DNA of 64,000 nucleotides from Sinorhizobium garamanticum. GTDB taxonomy: Bacteria; Pseudomonadota; Alphaproteobacteria; Rhizobiales; Rhizobiaceae. The notes beneath the pieces were generated by a model, which did no database searches, had not been told where the DNA came from, and saw only the letters and a list, made by a program, of their open reading frames with translations. The stretch is taken from contig NZ_CP120373.1 of assembly GCF_029892065.1 (NCBI RefSeq), positions 2,611,001 to 2,675,000 of the forward strand. Reading direction: 5' to 3'. Positions 34,326 through 43,987 of the stretch are shown piece after piece. Position numbers and translations under genes: made by a program. How positions within the stretch are numbered: the stretch's first letter is position 1; each line of letters opens with the position of its first letter.

Positions 34326-35129
34326 TTGAGTATCGACCTCGATGGACTTTTTCGGGCGCTCGCGCCCCTGGTCGACGGTGTACCGATGGAGGATCAGGCC
34401 GTCGGCGGCGCATTTCGTCGGCTGATGTCGACCCTGATGAACTTCGATTATGTCGTCGTTTTCGCCTATCGCGGCAAGGAACGCCCGATCGATCTCTACA
34501 GCACCTTCGACGCGAAGGATCACGTTCTCTTCGTCAGCCTCTATCAGGCAGGGCCCTATCTGCTCGACCCCTTTTACCACGCCGCATGCGCGCCGAAGCC
34601 CGGCGTCTGGCGGATGCGGGAGCTGGCGCCCGATCGTTTCTTTTCGAGCGAGTATTACCGCACCTATTACGTCCAGACCGGGCTTGCGGAGGAGGTGGGC
34701 TTCTTTGTGCCGATCAGCGGCGAGATCACGGTGGTCCTTTCGCTGATGCGGCGCGAGGCGACCGGTACGTTCAGCGCGGCGGAATTCGCTCTGCTCAAGA
34801 AGGTGGAGCCGCTGGTGGCGGCGCTGGTGCGCCATCACTGGGCCGATCTCGGCCGCCGCTTCGACGCGGCGTTGGCGAAAACGGGACGGAGCCGCCGCAA
34901 GGCGGCGCATCCGCCCGCCGATGGCGTCTGGCAACATCTGAACCTGACGGAAAGGGAGGCGGCGATCATCGAATTGGTGCTTCAGGGGCATTCGTCGGAG
35001 TCGATCGGCCTCAAGCTCGGCATCTCGACAGGCACCGTCAAGGTTCACCGGCGCAACGTGTATCGCAAGCTCGGCATCTCGTCTCAGACCCAGCTTCTTT
35101 CGCTCTACCTCAAGAATCTCGGCCAGTAA
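34326..35129 (+). CDS. LuxR-family transcriptional regulator
   Basis: About 267 aa from a TTG start at 34326 with GGGAG 6 bp upstream; an ATG at 34224 would add 34 residues of low-complexity sequence. The N-terminal 190 residues are an unassigned sensor region without the autoinducer-binding signature I would expect. The C-terminal 60 residues form a LuxR helix-turn-helix (LNLTEREAAIIELVLQGHSS, LGISTGTVKVHRRNVYRKLG). It is divergent from the Pot-type importer operon and is its probable regulator. Confidence 0.85.
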   Translation: MSIDLDGLFRALAPLVDGVPMEDQAVGGAFRRLMSTLMNFDYVVVFAYRGKERPIDLYSTFDAKDHVLFVSLYQAGPYLLDPFYHAACAPKPGVWRMRELAPDRFFSSEYYRTYYVQTGLAEEVGFFVPISGEITVVLSLMRREATGTFSAAEFALLKKVEPLVAALVRHHWADLGRRFDAALAKTGRSRRKAAHPPADGVWQHLNLTEREAAIIELVLQGHSSESIGLKLGISTGTVKVHRRNVYRKLGISSQTQLLSLYLKNLGQ

Positions 35130-35167
35130 GGGGCGCGACGATGACTGGCAAGCGTGTGGTGATGTCG

Positions 35168-35278
35168 CTACAGCGTCCTTTGCGCGTTTTATCAGACGCG
35201 CAAAGGACGCTGTAGCACTTTGAATTGCTGCATGTTTTTATCCTTAAATCGGCGACGATTTGAGGATACATGCAGTAG
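35168..35278. repeat. RIME2-like palindromic element
   Basis: A perfect 19-bp-arm hairpin (35168-35186 with 35197-35215) begins CTACAGCGTCC. A second imperfect hairpin from CTGCATG to CATGCAG follows at about 35229-35275. The arrangement recurs at 58255-58357. It follows the LuxR gene stop and may also terminate its transcript. Confidence 0.8.
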
Positions 35279-35365
35279 TGGCTTCGTTTCAAAGGTGCGG
35301 CCTTGACTGTTTTCCGCTGAATCTTTGAGGATGCTCGCATTGCCTCGAAGAGCAGGAGCGCTTCA

Positions 35366-36643
35366 ATGTCCGAGATCCCGCCATCCAAGCCGCATTCGGT
35401 TGCTCATCATGTTTCGAGGATGACGGGACGCGATCCGCATGAGGGGCATCGCGTAGCCACGCCGCTGGAACTCCTCTTCGACCTGACTTTCGTCATCGCC
35501 TTCAGTCTTGCTGCCGCGCAACTCGCTCACCTCCTGGCCGAGGGACACTTCAAGGCCGGGCTCATCGGCTTCGGCTTCGCGAGCTTCGCGATCTGCTGGG
35601 CCTGGGTGAATTTCTCCTGGTTCGCTTCCGCCTACGATACCGACGACTGGGTGTTTCGTTGCGTGACGATGGTGCAGATGGTTGGCGTGCTTATTCTCGC
35701 CATCGGCCTGCCGCCGATGTTCGAGTCGGTCGACAAGGGTGAAGATCTCAACAACGGCATCATGGTGCTCGGTTACGTGGTGATGCGGGTCGCCATGGTG
35801 TTCCAATGGCTCAGAGCGGCGCGACAGGATCCGCTCCGCAGCAAGGCTTGCACGACCTATGCCATAGCGATCTCCATTGCGCAGATCGGCTGGATCGTGC
35901 TGATCTTCATCGATTTCTCCCTGCTCGTGACGCTTGCCTTCGTCGTCGTACTGACCCTGGTCGAAATGGCCGGGCCGGTGATCGCGGAGTCGCTGCAGGG
36001 TGGTACCCCCTGGCACGCGCACCATATCGCTGAGCGCTACGGCCTCCTTGCGATCATCGCACTTGGTGAGGGCGTGGTTGGAACGGTGGCCTCCGTGACA
36101 GCGGTCGTCGAGGGGCGCGGCTGGAACCTTGACGTGGTGCTTGTCTGCATCGCAGGCACCGGGCTGACCTTCGGCATGTGGTGGATCTACTTCACGCTCC
36201 CGAGCGCGGAAATCCTTCACAGGTTTCGCAAGCGCGCCTTCGTCTGGGGTTATGGGCAAATGGCGATCTTCGCCGCCATCGTTGCGACGGGCGCGGGTCT
36301 GCACGTCGCTGCCTACTACATCGAGCACAAGGCGCATATCTCGTCCGTCGCGGCGGTGCTGACCGTCGCCGTGCCCGTCGCGGTCTATGTGGGCTCGATC
36401 TACGCCATGTACGTCTATCTGGTCAGGGCGATGGAGCGCCGGCACATCTGGCAGTTCTGCGCCACGGTCCTGGTGCTGGCCGCGTCCGTTGGCGCGGCGA
36501 TGGTGGGAATCGACATGGCGGTCTGCCTCATCATTCTGATGTTCGCGCCGGTCATCACCGTCATCGGTTATGAACGCGCCGGCCATCGCCACAAGGCACG
36601 GTCGCTCGAACGCGTGCTCGGGGGCGAGCAGAGCGCGCATTGA
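35366..36643 (+). CDS. Low-temperature-requirement A (LtrA)-like membrane protein
   Basis: 425 aa polytopic membrane protein. The LtrA signature VTPLELLFDLTFVIAFS-like segment appears as VATPLELLFDLTFVIAF near residue 32. HHIAERYGLLAIIALGEGVV lies near the middle, and about 10-12 hydrophobic spans are predicted. Members of this family have no firmly established biochemical role; the name comes from a Listeria low-temperature phenotype. It stands alone between a RIME2-like element and a convergent TonB receptor gene. The start follows AGGAGCGCTTCA. Confidence 0.88.
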   Translation: MSEIPPSKPHSVAHHVSRMTGRDPHEGHRVATPLELLFDLTFVIAFSLAAAQLAHLLAEGHFKAGLIGFGFASFAICWAWVNFSWFASAYDTDDWVFRCVTMVQMVGVLILAIGLPPMFESVDKGEDLNNGIMVLGYVVMRVAMVFQWLRAARQDPLRSKACTTYAIAISIAQIGWIVLIFIDFSLLVTLAFVVVLTLVEMAGPVIAESLQGGTPWHAHHIAERYGLLAIIALGEGVVGTVASVTAVVEGRGWNLDVVLVCIAGTGLTFGMWWIYFTLPSAEILHRFRKRAFVWGYGQMAIFAAIVATGAGLHVAAYYIEHKAHISSVAAVLTVAVPVAVYVGSIYAMYVYLVRAMERRHIWQFCATVLVLAASVGAAMVGIDMAVCLIILMFAPVITVIGYERAGHRHKARSLERVLGGEQSAH

Positions 36644-36733
36644 AGTCTTGCTTAGGCGCGAGTCAAATCAAGGCTTTGCGTGAGGCGCCTGATGACCCGC
36701 TTCAGGCGCTTCACGAAGTGATTCAGGAGCCGC

Positions 36734-38959
36734 TCACCACGTCTTGCTGAGCTTCAGCGTGAAAGTCCGGCTTTCACCGTAGCCGCAGGTCAAGAGCCCC
36801 TGGCATCCCTTGACATATTCCTTGTCGAAGAGATTGGCGACGTTGAGGGAGGCGGCCCAGTCGTTCTTCTCGTAGCGTATGGCGGCATCGACGAGCGCGG
36901 CGTCCGGAACCTTCTTCGTATTTTCCGCATCGGCCCAAGATTCGCCCTGGTAACGGACGCCTGCGCCAAGGCTCATGCCTTCGAAAGCGCCGCTGGTCAC
37001 CGTGTAGTCGAGCCACAGCGCAGCCTGCGTTTCGGGTATGAGATAGGGCGACTTGCCGAGCAGCGACGGGTTGGTGTCTTCCGTGATCTCGAGATCGGTA
37101 TAGCTGAAAGCGGAGATGACCTTCCAGTTTTCATCAAGGTTGACCTTGCCTTCAAGCTCGACCCCGCGGGAGCGCACCTCGCCGAGCTGGGTGGAGAGCC
37201 CAAGGACGGGCTCATTCACCTGGACGTTCTGCTTGGTTATCTCGAAGATGGAGGCGGTGAACAATCCGTCGATAAACGTCGGCTCGTATTTGATTCCGGC
37301 TTCGTACTGGTAGCCTTCTTCGGGCTTCAGGGGCACCAAAGTCGTGACCGCGGGATCAGGGTTCGAGTCGCGTGAGCCCACGAGAGGGTTGAAGAAGGTC
37401 GCGACGCTTACATAGGGCGTGAAGCCGTTGTCGAACTCGTAAGCGAGGCCGGCCCGGCCGCTGAGCGCGCCGTCATCATATCCGAAGTCGGAAGCTCCGG
37501 CCCAGGCCGTAGCGACGTTCTTGAGGTCGGTATCGACATAGTCGTAGCGCCCATTGAGCGTTACGAGCCAACCGTCGCCGAAGCGCACCTGATCCTGGGC
37601 ATAGATGCCGATCTGCTGCTGTGTGAAGATCTGGTTGACATAGACGGCCGTCGGTCCCTGGGGCACACCATAGACCGGATCGGTGGGGCTGATCGGCGTT
37701 GCGCCTCCCGACGCCCCTATATGGTCGAGGCGGTAGTATTTGTAGTCGAGGCCAACGAGAAAAGTGTGATTCGTGGCGCCGAGATCGAAATCCGTCTCCG
37801 CCCGGTTGTCGATCGAGAAGCTGTCGACCTTCGACGTCGCCTCGAAGCCGATGCGATTCAGAAGGTAGTCCGGACCGATGGGCTCCACATTGCCAAAGCC
37901 GGGGCCGACATAGCCGTAGGGGTATGGGTACCGCTCGTGCTTGTGTAGATGGGCGTAGCGGGCGTTCTGGCTAAAGGTCCAGCCGTTGTCGAAATCGTGC
38001 TTGAACTCATAGCCGAGCATCTGCTGGGCGTAGGTTCCCTCATCGATATCGGGTTCGCCGAAGTAGGCATCCCGGTCGATCTTGCCGAAGGGGGCGTCGA
38101 CCACCGTTCCGACATAGGGCAGGAAGCCGTTGCCGACATGGACCTGGTCGAGCCCTTGCAGCAGGCCGTAGACGGTCAGGCTGGTTGTGTCGTCCGGGGC
38201 ATAGGTGACTTGCGGAAGGATGAAGCCCCGCAGGTCTTCGGAGAAATCCGAGTAATTGTCGCCGCCGGCGATCTTGCCGGTCAGACGGTAGCGAACCGTA
38301 CCGTCTTCGGTCAGCCCGTCGTTGACATCGAAGCCGGTGAAGGCGTTGCCATCGCTGTTGATACCGATTTCCGTGTAGTAGAGCGGCTCGTCAAGCGGCC
38401 GCTTGCTGATCAGATTGATGATGCCGCCCGGATTGGCGCCGCCATAGAGCACGGAGGCCGGCCCCCTCAGCACCTCGATCCGCTCCAGCATGAAGGGGTC
38501 TATCTGGAAATTGCCGAAGGCGTAGCTGAAGAGGGAGAGGCCGTCGAGAAAAACGCCGGTCTGCGCCGCGTCGAAGCCGCGGATATAGAACCAGTCCGTA
38601 TCGGCGTCGACGCCGAAGGGCGCGGCCATGACGCCGGGCGTATAGCGCAAGGCTTCATCGACCTTGTTGACCACGGCGCGATCGTCCAGCTCCTCGCGAC
38701 CGACGACGGAGACAGACTGGGGGATTTCGCTCAGCGGTGTGGCGGTCTTCGACCCCGTTGTGGTTGCCTTGGCCACGTAGCCGTCAACCGGGCCGGTGGC
38801 GCTGCCGTTCGCCGACGCTCCGCCTTCGACCACCAGCCGTTCAAGCTGGGTGGCGCTGCCATCCTGCGCCTGCGCCGCACCGGCGACCAGCAGTGCCGCG
38901 AATGCCACTCCGCCCGCCAATACATCCCTCACGCGCACCCCGTTGCCATTGCTCTGCAT
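36734..38959 (-). CDS. TonB-dependent siderophore receptor (ferric hydroxamate type)
   Basis: About 741 aa from the ATG at 38959, giving a clean signal peptide (VLAGGVAFAALLVAGAAQAQ). Upstream in-frame codons would bury it. The plug domain carries IPQSVSVVGREELDD, ALRYTPGV, DWFYIRGFDA and RIEVLRGPASVLYGGANPGG. The 22-strand barrel follows, ending TFTLKLSKTW with terminal aromatic residue. This matches FhuA/FoxA/FcuA-like outer-membrane receptors for ferric siderophores. The gene is directly downstream of an AraC-type regulator on the same strand. No periplasmic or inner-membrane iron transporter lies nearby, so it must use one encoded elsewhere. Confidence 0.93.
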   Translation of the reverse strand: MQSNGNGVRVRDVLAGGVAFAALLVAGAAQAQDGSATQLERLVVEGGASANGSATGPVDGYVAKATTTGSKTATPLSEIPQSVSVVGREELDDRAVVNKVDEALRYTPGVMAAPFGVDADTDWFYIRGFDAAQTGVFLDGLSLFSYAFGNFQIDPFMLERIEVLRGPASVLYGGANPGGIINLISKRPLDEPLYYTEIGINSDGNAFTGFDVNDGLTEDGTVRYRLTGKIAGGDNYSDFSEDLRGFILPQVTYAPDDTTSLTVYGLLQGLDQVHVGNGFLPYVGTVVDAPFGKIDRDAYFGEPDIDEGTYAQQMLGYEFKHDFDNGWTFSQNARYAHLHKHERYPYPYGYVGPGFGNVEPIGPDYLLNRIGFEATSKVDSFSIDNRAETDFDLGATNHTFLVGLDYKYYRLDHIGASGGATPISPTDPVYGVPQGPTAVYVNQIFTQQQIGIYAQDQVRFGDGWLVTLNGRYDYVDTDLKNVATAWAGASDFGYDDGALSGRAGLAYEFDNGFTPYVSVATFFNPLVGSRDSNPDPAVTTLVPLKPEEGYQYEAGIKYEPTFIDGLFTASIFEITKQNVQVNEPVLGLSTQLGEVRSRGVELEGKVNLDENWKVISAFSYTDLEITEDTNPSLLGKSPYLIPETQAALWLDYTVTSGAFEGMSLGAGVRYQGESWADAENTKKVPDAALVDAAIRYEKNDWAASLNVANLFDKEYVKGCQGLLTCGYGESRTFTLKLSKTW

Positions 38960-39146
38960 CGTATCTCTGCCCCGCAATCGGCCATGCCGCGCTCCATCCC
39001 CCCCGGAGAACGCGACCTGGCCAGTCGTCCTGTCGATAAGATGAGCGTTTATCTCAAGTATATCGGCCGGGCTTGTCCGGATCCGTGAAAATTGAACGAT
39101 CCTGGGCAAATTTGCGCACTGCACCAAAAGGTCGGCTGAGCCGCTT

Positions 39147-40031
39147 TCAGGAGAGACGGCTCTTTTTCCAGAGCGCCGGCGTCGTGCCGACCGTCTTGCG
39201 GAACACGCGGGTGAAGTGCGCCTGATCGGCGAAACCTGTTTCCGCCGCCACTGTGGTTAGCGATGCGTTGTTCTCAAGCAACATCTCTTTTGCGCGCTCG
39301 ATCCGGGCCTTTGTCTGCCACTGGTGCGGCGCCATGCCGGTCGATGCCTTGAAGGCGTGGCTGAAATGCGATTGCGACAGCCCGGTGAGGTTCGCCAACT
39401 CTTCGAGCCGGACATTGCGGGCGACATTTTCCCCGATGTAGTCCACCGCGCGGCGCAGTTGCCAGGCTGCCAACTGGCTGCGTTTGCGGCTCACGCTCCG
39501 GTTGATCTTCATCAGATCGATGAACAGCGCCAGCGTCAGTCCATCGCCGTAGAGGTCGTGTAGCGGCTGCGGATTGAGGCATTCGGCGGCGATCAGCTCG
39601 GCAAGCTGGAGAAACCGAGGGTCCTGAAACATCAGCCGAGGCGTCTCGATCGCGCTGGGGTCAAGGTCTTCCATCAGACGGCGGCTGAGCACATCGACAT
39701 CGAAATGCAGGTCGAGATGCCGCAGGTACCGGATATCGACGACATCGGTCCAGAGCTCCACGCCGGCCGGTATGTAGGAAAGGGCCTGCCGATGATAGTT
39801 CTGGACGGTGCTTCTGCCGTTCGAGGCCAGCTTGACGCGGCAATTTCCTCCGCCCTTAGCATCGAGTACGATGAACATGCGCGGGTCCGCCGCGACGTAG
39901 TAGCCGCCGGCGTGAGGAATGCACTCGACGTCCCACACATCCGCAACGACACCGTTCCAATGACGCCGGTGCAGTCCGCCTATGACAGAGAAACCGCTGA
40001 TCTTGTTTTGCATGCGCGGCTGAAATGTCAT
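39147..40031 (-). CDS. AraC-family transcriptional regulator of the adjacent siderophore receptor
   Basis: 294 aa. The N-terminal 185 residues form an unassigned sensor region (cupin-like length, no clear motif). The C-terminal 100 residues hold the two AraC helix-turn-helices, with VRLEELANLTGLSQSHFSHA and SLTTVAAETGFADQAHFTRV. Same-strand position upstream of the TonB receptor gene suggests it senses the ferri-siderophore and activates the receptor, as in PchR/RhrA-type pairs. That role is inferred. Confidence 0.88.
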   Translation of the reverse strand: MTFQPRMQNKISGFSVIGGLHRRHWNGVVADVWDVECIPHAGGYYVAADPRMFIVLDAKGGGNCRVKLASNGRSTVQNYHRQALSYIPAGVELWTDVVDIRYLRHLDLHFDVDVLSRRLMEDLDPSAIETPRLMFQDPRFLQLAELIAAECLNPQPLHDLYGDGLTLALFIDLMKINRSVSRKRSQLAAWQLRRAVDYIGENVARNVRLEELANLTGLSQSHFSHAFKASTGMAPHQWQTKARIERAKEMLLENNASLTTVAAETGFADQAHFTRVFRKTVGTTPALWKKSRLS

Positions 40032-40349
40032 CGTCGCATTCCTTGGGCGGGTGCCCCTGCCCAGCCTATTCCTTCATATTTTAGTCAAGTTTACTAGCGC
40101 AGTCCGCTGGAACTTTCAATGGCTGTCGCAAATGCGCGACGTGACCGATACGCTGGCACGAATCCGCTTGATCGCGACAGGGTTTTGAGTTGGCGACGAT
40201 TGCCCCTCACCCCGCAAGCGGGGAGAGGGGACTGAGCTTGCCGCCAGCGCCACGCTTACACGCGAGACAGGAGGGCCGAGTGGGTCCGCTTATGCCTTCG
40301 CCCCGCATGCGGGCAGAAGGTGCCGGAAGGCGGATGAGGGGCGCCCTGG
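40032..40349. other. Intergenic region between ribH and the AraC-type gene
   Basis: 318 bp without a gene. The left part (40032-40200) is AT-richer and should hold the AraC-type gene's promoter. The right part is filled by a RIME1-like element. No further structure was recognised. Confidence 0.6.
40202..40341. repeat. RIME1-like palindromic element
   Basis: Starts CCCCTCACCCCGCAAGCGGG and ends GCCGGAAGGCGGATGAGGGG, with the paired hairpins typical of the family. It directly follows the ribH stop and could terminate that transcript. Confidence 0.78.
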
Positions 40350-41070
<721 letters not shown>

Positions 41071-41183
41071 GACTATATAGGCCGGCAGGGTGCGGTCAAA
41101 CGCGCACTGCGACGGAAAAACGGGAAATCGCGACAGATTTTTCCAACAACGGCGCTTCATCGGAACAGACCGTTCAAAGGCAC

Positions 41184-42245
41184 CTATTCACGAATGACGA
41201 GCAGGTCCTTGGCGGCGAAGCGCAGCGTGACGTTTTCGCCGGAGACCGGCGGGGTGAGGCCGGGATCGTTGAACGTGTCGAAGGAGATGATGTCGCTGCC
41301 GACACGCAGTTTTGTCCGGATGACCGAACCGAGGAAGCTTGTGGAGACGACCTCGCCGATAAGCGCGGTATCGCCTTTGGCACTTTCGACGATCGAGCCC
41401 GCTTCCGGGCGCAGGGCGAGCGAGATGCTGTCGCCGCCCTTCAGACCGGCGATCGGCGCTTTCAGCGAAATCCTCTGGTCGCCAATGGTGACGGCGCCGG
41501 CAGAGGGGTCCGCGACCTTGCCCTCGATGATGTTCAGCGTGCCGACGAAGGAGGCGACGAAACGGGTTGCCGGCGTGTTGTAAATCTCGAAGGGGGTACC
41601 GATCTGGTCGGCGTGTCCCGCATTCATGACGACGATCCGGTCGGAGATCGACAGCGCTTCCTCCTGGTCATGCGTCACGAAGACGGTGGTAATGCCGAGT
41701 TGCTGCTGGATCTGCCGGATCTCCTCGCGCAGCGAGACGCGGATCTTCGCGTCGAGTGCGGAGAGGGGCTCGTCGAGTAACAATACCTGCGGCTTGACGG
41801 CGAGCGCGCGGGCGAGCGCCACGCGCTGCTGTTGGCCGCCGGACAATTGATAGGGGAAGCGGTCCGCCAGGTGCTCGAGCTTGATCAGCCCGAGCATCTG
41901 CTTCACCCGTTGATCAACTTCCGTTTTCTGAGCGCCGGCGACCTTGAGGCCGAAGGCGACATTGTCGTGAACGTTCATGTTCGGGAAAAGCGCATAGGCC
42001 TGGAATACCATGCCGATGTTGCGCTGGTTGGGCTTCAATGCACCCTGGTCCTTGCCGTCGATGACGATGGAGCCGCCCGAGGGGGTCTCGAAGCCGGCGA
42101 TCATGCGCAGGATCGTGGTCTTGCCGCAACCCGAGGGGCCGAGGAACGAAACGAACTCGCCCTTGTCGATGCCCATGTTGAAGTTGTGCACGACCTGAAC
42201 CGGGCCGAAGGACTTCTGGATGTTGGTCAGTGTCAGGAATGCCAT
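41184..42245 (-). CDS. ABC transporter ATP-binding protein (Pot/Fbp type)
   Basis: 353 aa from the ATG at 42245; the open frame continues upstream into the permease gene and that extension is rejected. Walker A GPSGCGKTT, VFQAYALFPNM Q-loop, signature LSGGQQQRVALARA and Walker B VLLLDEPLSALD are all present. A C-terminal TOBE domain contains SLALRPEAGSIV. It is the last gene of a minus-strand operon SBP-permease-permease-ATPase and starts 4 bp after the second permease stop. Confidence 0.92.
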   Translation of the reverse strand: MAFLTLTNIQKSFGPVQVVHNFNMGIDKGEFVSFLGPSGCGKTTILRMIAGFETPSGGSIVIDGKDQGALKPNQRNIGMVFQAYALFPNMNVHDNVAFGLKVAGAQKTEVDQRVKQMLGLIKLEHLADRFPYQLSGGQQQRVALARALAVKPQVLLLDEPLSALDAKIRVSLREEIRQIQQQLGITTVFVTHDQEEALSISDRIVVMNAGHADQIGTPFEIYNTPATRFVASFVGTLNIIEGKVADPSAGAVTIGDQRISLKAPIAGLKGGDSISLALRPEAGSIVESAKGDTALIGEVVSTSFLGSVIRTKLRVGSDIISFDTFNDPGLTPPVSGENVTLRFAAKDLLVIRE

Positions 42246-42249
42246 GTGA

Positions 42250-43038
42250 TCAAGCCTTGGCCGGAGCGGATTTCTGGAAGCGGGAGACGAGCTGGATAAG
42301 ACCCATGCTGAGCCAGGTGATGGCGAATGCGATGACGGCGAGCGCCGAAGGTTCATAGGCCTTGTTGGCGCCGACGAGCTGCAGGTAGGGGCCGAAGGCG
42401 GGCCGGTTGAGGAGCGCGGCCATGGTGAATTCGCCCATCACGATCGCGAAGGTGATGAAGGCGCCGGACAGCACGCCGCTCATCACATTCGGGAAAATGC
42501 AGCGGAAGAGGATCGTCGGCCATTTGGCGCCGAGGCTCTCGGCCGCTTCCGTCAGCGTCCGGACGTCGATCGCCCGCATGGCGGTATCGACGGCGCGATA
42601 CATGTAGGGGAGCGACAGCGTCATATAGGAGAACATCAGGAGCGCGGTTGTCCCGGAAGTCGAGCCGGTCAGCGGCAGCACCGAGGAGGAGTTATAAAGG
42701 CGCAGATAGCCGAAGACGATGACGATCGCCGGAATGACGAGCGGCAGCAGCGTGATGAACTCGACGACCGGCCGCACCTGCGGCAGGCGCAGCCGCACCC
42801 AGTAGGCGGTCGGCACGACAAGCAGCATGCCGAAGATGATGGTCAACAGCGCCATCAGCATCGAATAGCCGAAGGTCTCGCGGAACTGGATATCGGCAAA
42901 GACCGACTGGTAGGCATCGAAGGAATATTCGCCGCGGCGCATGCGCAGCGAGAATTCCAGGGTCCCCAGCAGCGGAATGATGAAATAGCTCGCTCCGATG
43001 GCGATGGCGATCCAGGCGCCGAGGCGTTGTGCTTTCAT
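42250..43038 (-). CDS. ABC transporter permease, second subunit
   Basis: 262 aa from the ATG at 43038, which overlaps the previous permease stop as ATGA. Six spans are predicted, starting AWIAIAIGASYFIIPLLGTL. The coupling loop reads LTEAAESLGAKWPTILFRCIFP. It resembles PotC/PhnV-like permeases. Longer in-frame extension into the upstream permease is a reading-frame shadow. Confidence 0.9.
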   Translation of the reverse strand: MKAQRLGAWIAIAIGASYFIIPLLGTLEFSLRMRRGEYSFDAYQSVFADIQFRETFGYSMLMALLTIIFGMLLVVPTAYWVRLRLPQVRPVVEFITLLPLVIPAIVIVFGYLRLYNSSSVLPLTGSTSGTTALLMFSYMTLSLPYMYRAVDTAMRAIDVRTLTEAAESLGAKWPTILFRCIFPNVMSGVLSGAFITFAIVMGEFTMAALLNRPAFGPYLQLVGANKAYEPSALAVIAFAITWLSMGLIQLVSRFQKSAPAKA

Positions 43039-43916
43039 TTCTGCCACCGTTCGGCGCGCATCCGCAGCCAGATATAAAGAATGTTGGAAATGCCGGTGAT
43101 GACGATCATGCCGAGCGCCAGGGCGTAACCGAGGTTGGGGTTGTGCAGCACGTCGCCGCGGATCTGCGCATAAAGCAGGATCGGAACGATGTTGAGCGAA
43201 CTGCCGGTCAGCGCGTAGGCCGTGGCGATCGCGCCGAAAGCGTTGGCGAAAAGCAGAAGGGTCGTGCCGAGCAGGCTCGGCCAGAGGATCGGCAGCGCCA
43301 CCATGCGCCAGTATTGCCAGGTCGAGGCGCCGAGGATCTCGGATGCCTCGCGCCATTCCTTCTTCATGCCGTCGAGCGCCGGCGTCAGGATCAGCACCAT
43401 CAGCGGGATCTGAAAATACATGTAGGTGATGGTGAGGCCGAAGAAACTCAGGAGGTTGAAGCCGGTCGAGTAGAGATTGAAACCGAACCAGTCGCGCAGG
43501 AAAACCGTCACGAGGCCGGTGCGTCCAAGGGTTGCGAGAAACGCGAATGCCAGCGGCACGCCGGCGAAATTCGAAGCGACGCCGGAGAAGGTGAGGAGGC
43601 CGGAGCGGACCCAGGTCGGCACGCCGCCGAGCACGATCGCCCAGGCGAGGAAGAAACCGATCAGCGCGCCGCCGAGCGAGGAGGCGACCGAGACCCGGAT
43701 GGAGATCCAATAGGCGGAGAGAATCGAGGGCGTGAAGAGATCGGCGATGTTCTTGAAAGTGAGCTCGCCCTCTGGCGTCAAAAACGCGCCGGTCACGAGA
43801 TAGAGCGTCGGGACGATCAGGAACATCAGCGCGAAAATCATGAACGGCGCGATGCCGAGCCAATCGATAATCGCCCGTTTGCTGATCAAAGGTACTGCGG
43901 CTGTTGTCGTGGTCAT
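43035..43916 (-). CDS. ABC transporter permease, first subunit
   Basis: 293 aa. Hydrophobic spans begin with IAPFMIFALMFLIVPTLYLV. The coupling loop is WREASEILGASTWQYWRMVALP, typical of the Pot/Fbp/Phn group. It follows the binding-protein gene by about 70 bp, a gap occupied by a strong hairpin. Confidence 0.91.
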   Translation of the reverse strand: MTTTTAAVPLISKRAIIDWLGIAPFMIFALMFLIVPTLYLVTGAFLTPEGELTFKNIADLFTPSILSAYWISIRVSVASSLGGALIGFFLAWAIVLGGVPTWVRSGLLTFSGVASNFAGVPLAFAFLATLGRTGLVTVFLRDWFGFNLYSTGFNLLSFFGLTITYMYFQIPLMVLILTPALDGMKKEWREASEILGASTWQYWRMVALPILWPSLLGTTLLLFANAFGAIATAYALTGSSLNIVPILLYAQIRGDVLHNPNLGYALALGMIVITGISNILYIWLRMRAERWQK

Positions 43917-43946
43917 CGCGTTTCGGCTGTCCCGGCGTCAAAGGAA

Positions 43947-43976
43947 GCCTCCCCGCCGCGCGTGCGGAGGGGAGGC
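43947..43976 (-). terminator. Hairpin between binding-protein and permease genes (attenuator or mRNA stabiliser)
   Basis: GCCTCCCC and GGGGAGGC form a perfect 8-bp stem around a 14-nt GC-rich loop. There is no T-run on either side, so it is not a classical terminator. In this position it may stabilise the binding-protein mRNA and lower permease expression. Confidence 0.55.
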
Positions 43977-43987
43977 CGATCTTGCGA

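Noticed and set aside
35168..35278. Intrinsic terminator of the LuxR-type gene
   Set aside because: The hairpin is perfect but its sequence recurs as part of a dispersed repeat and lacks a following T-run, so it is listed as a repeat that may terminate incidentally.
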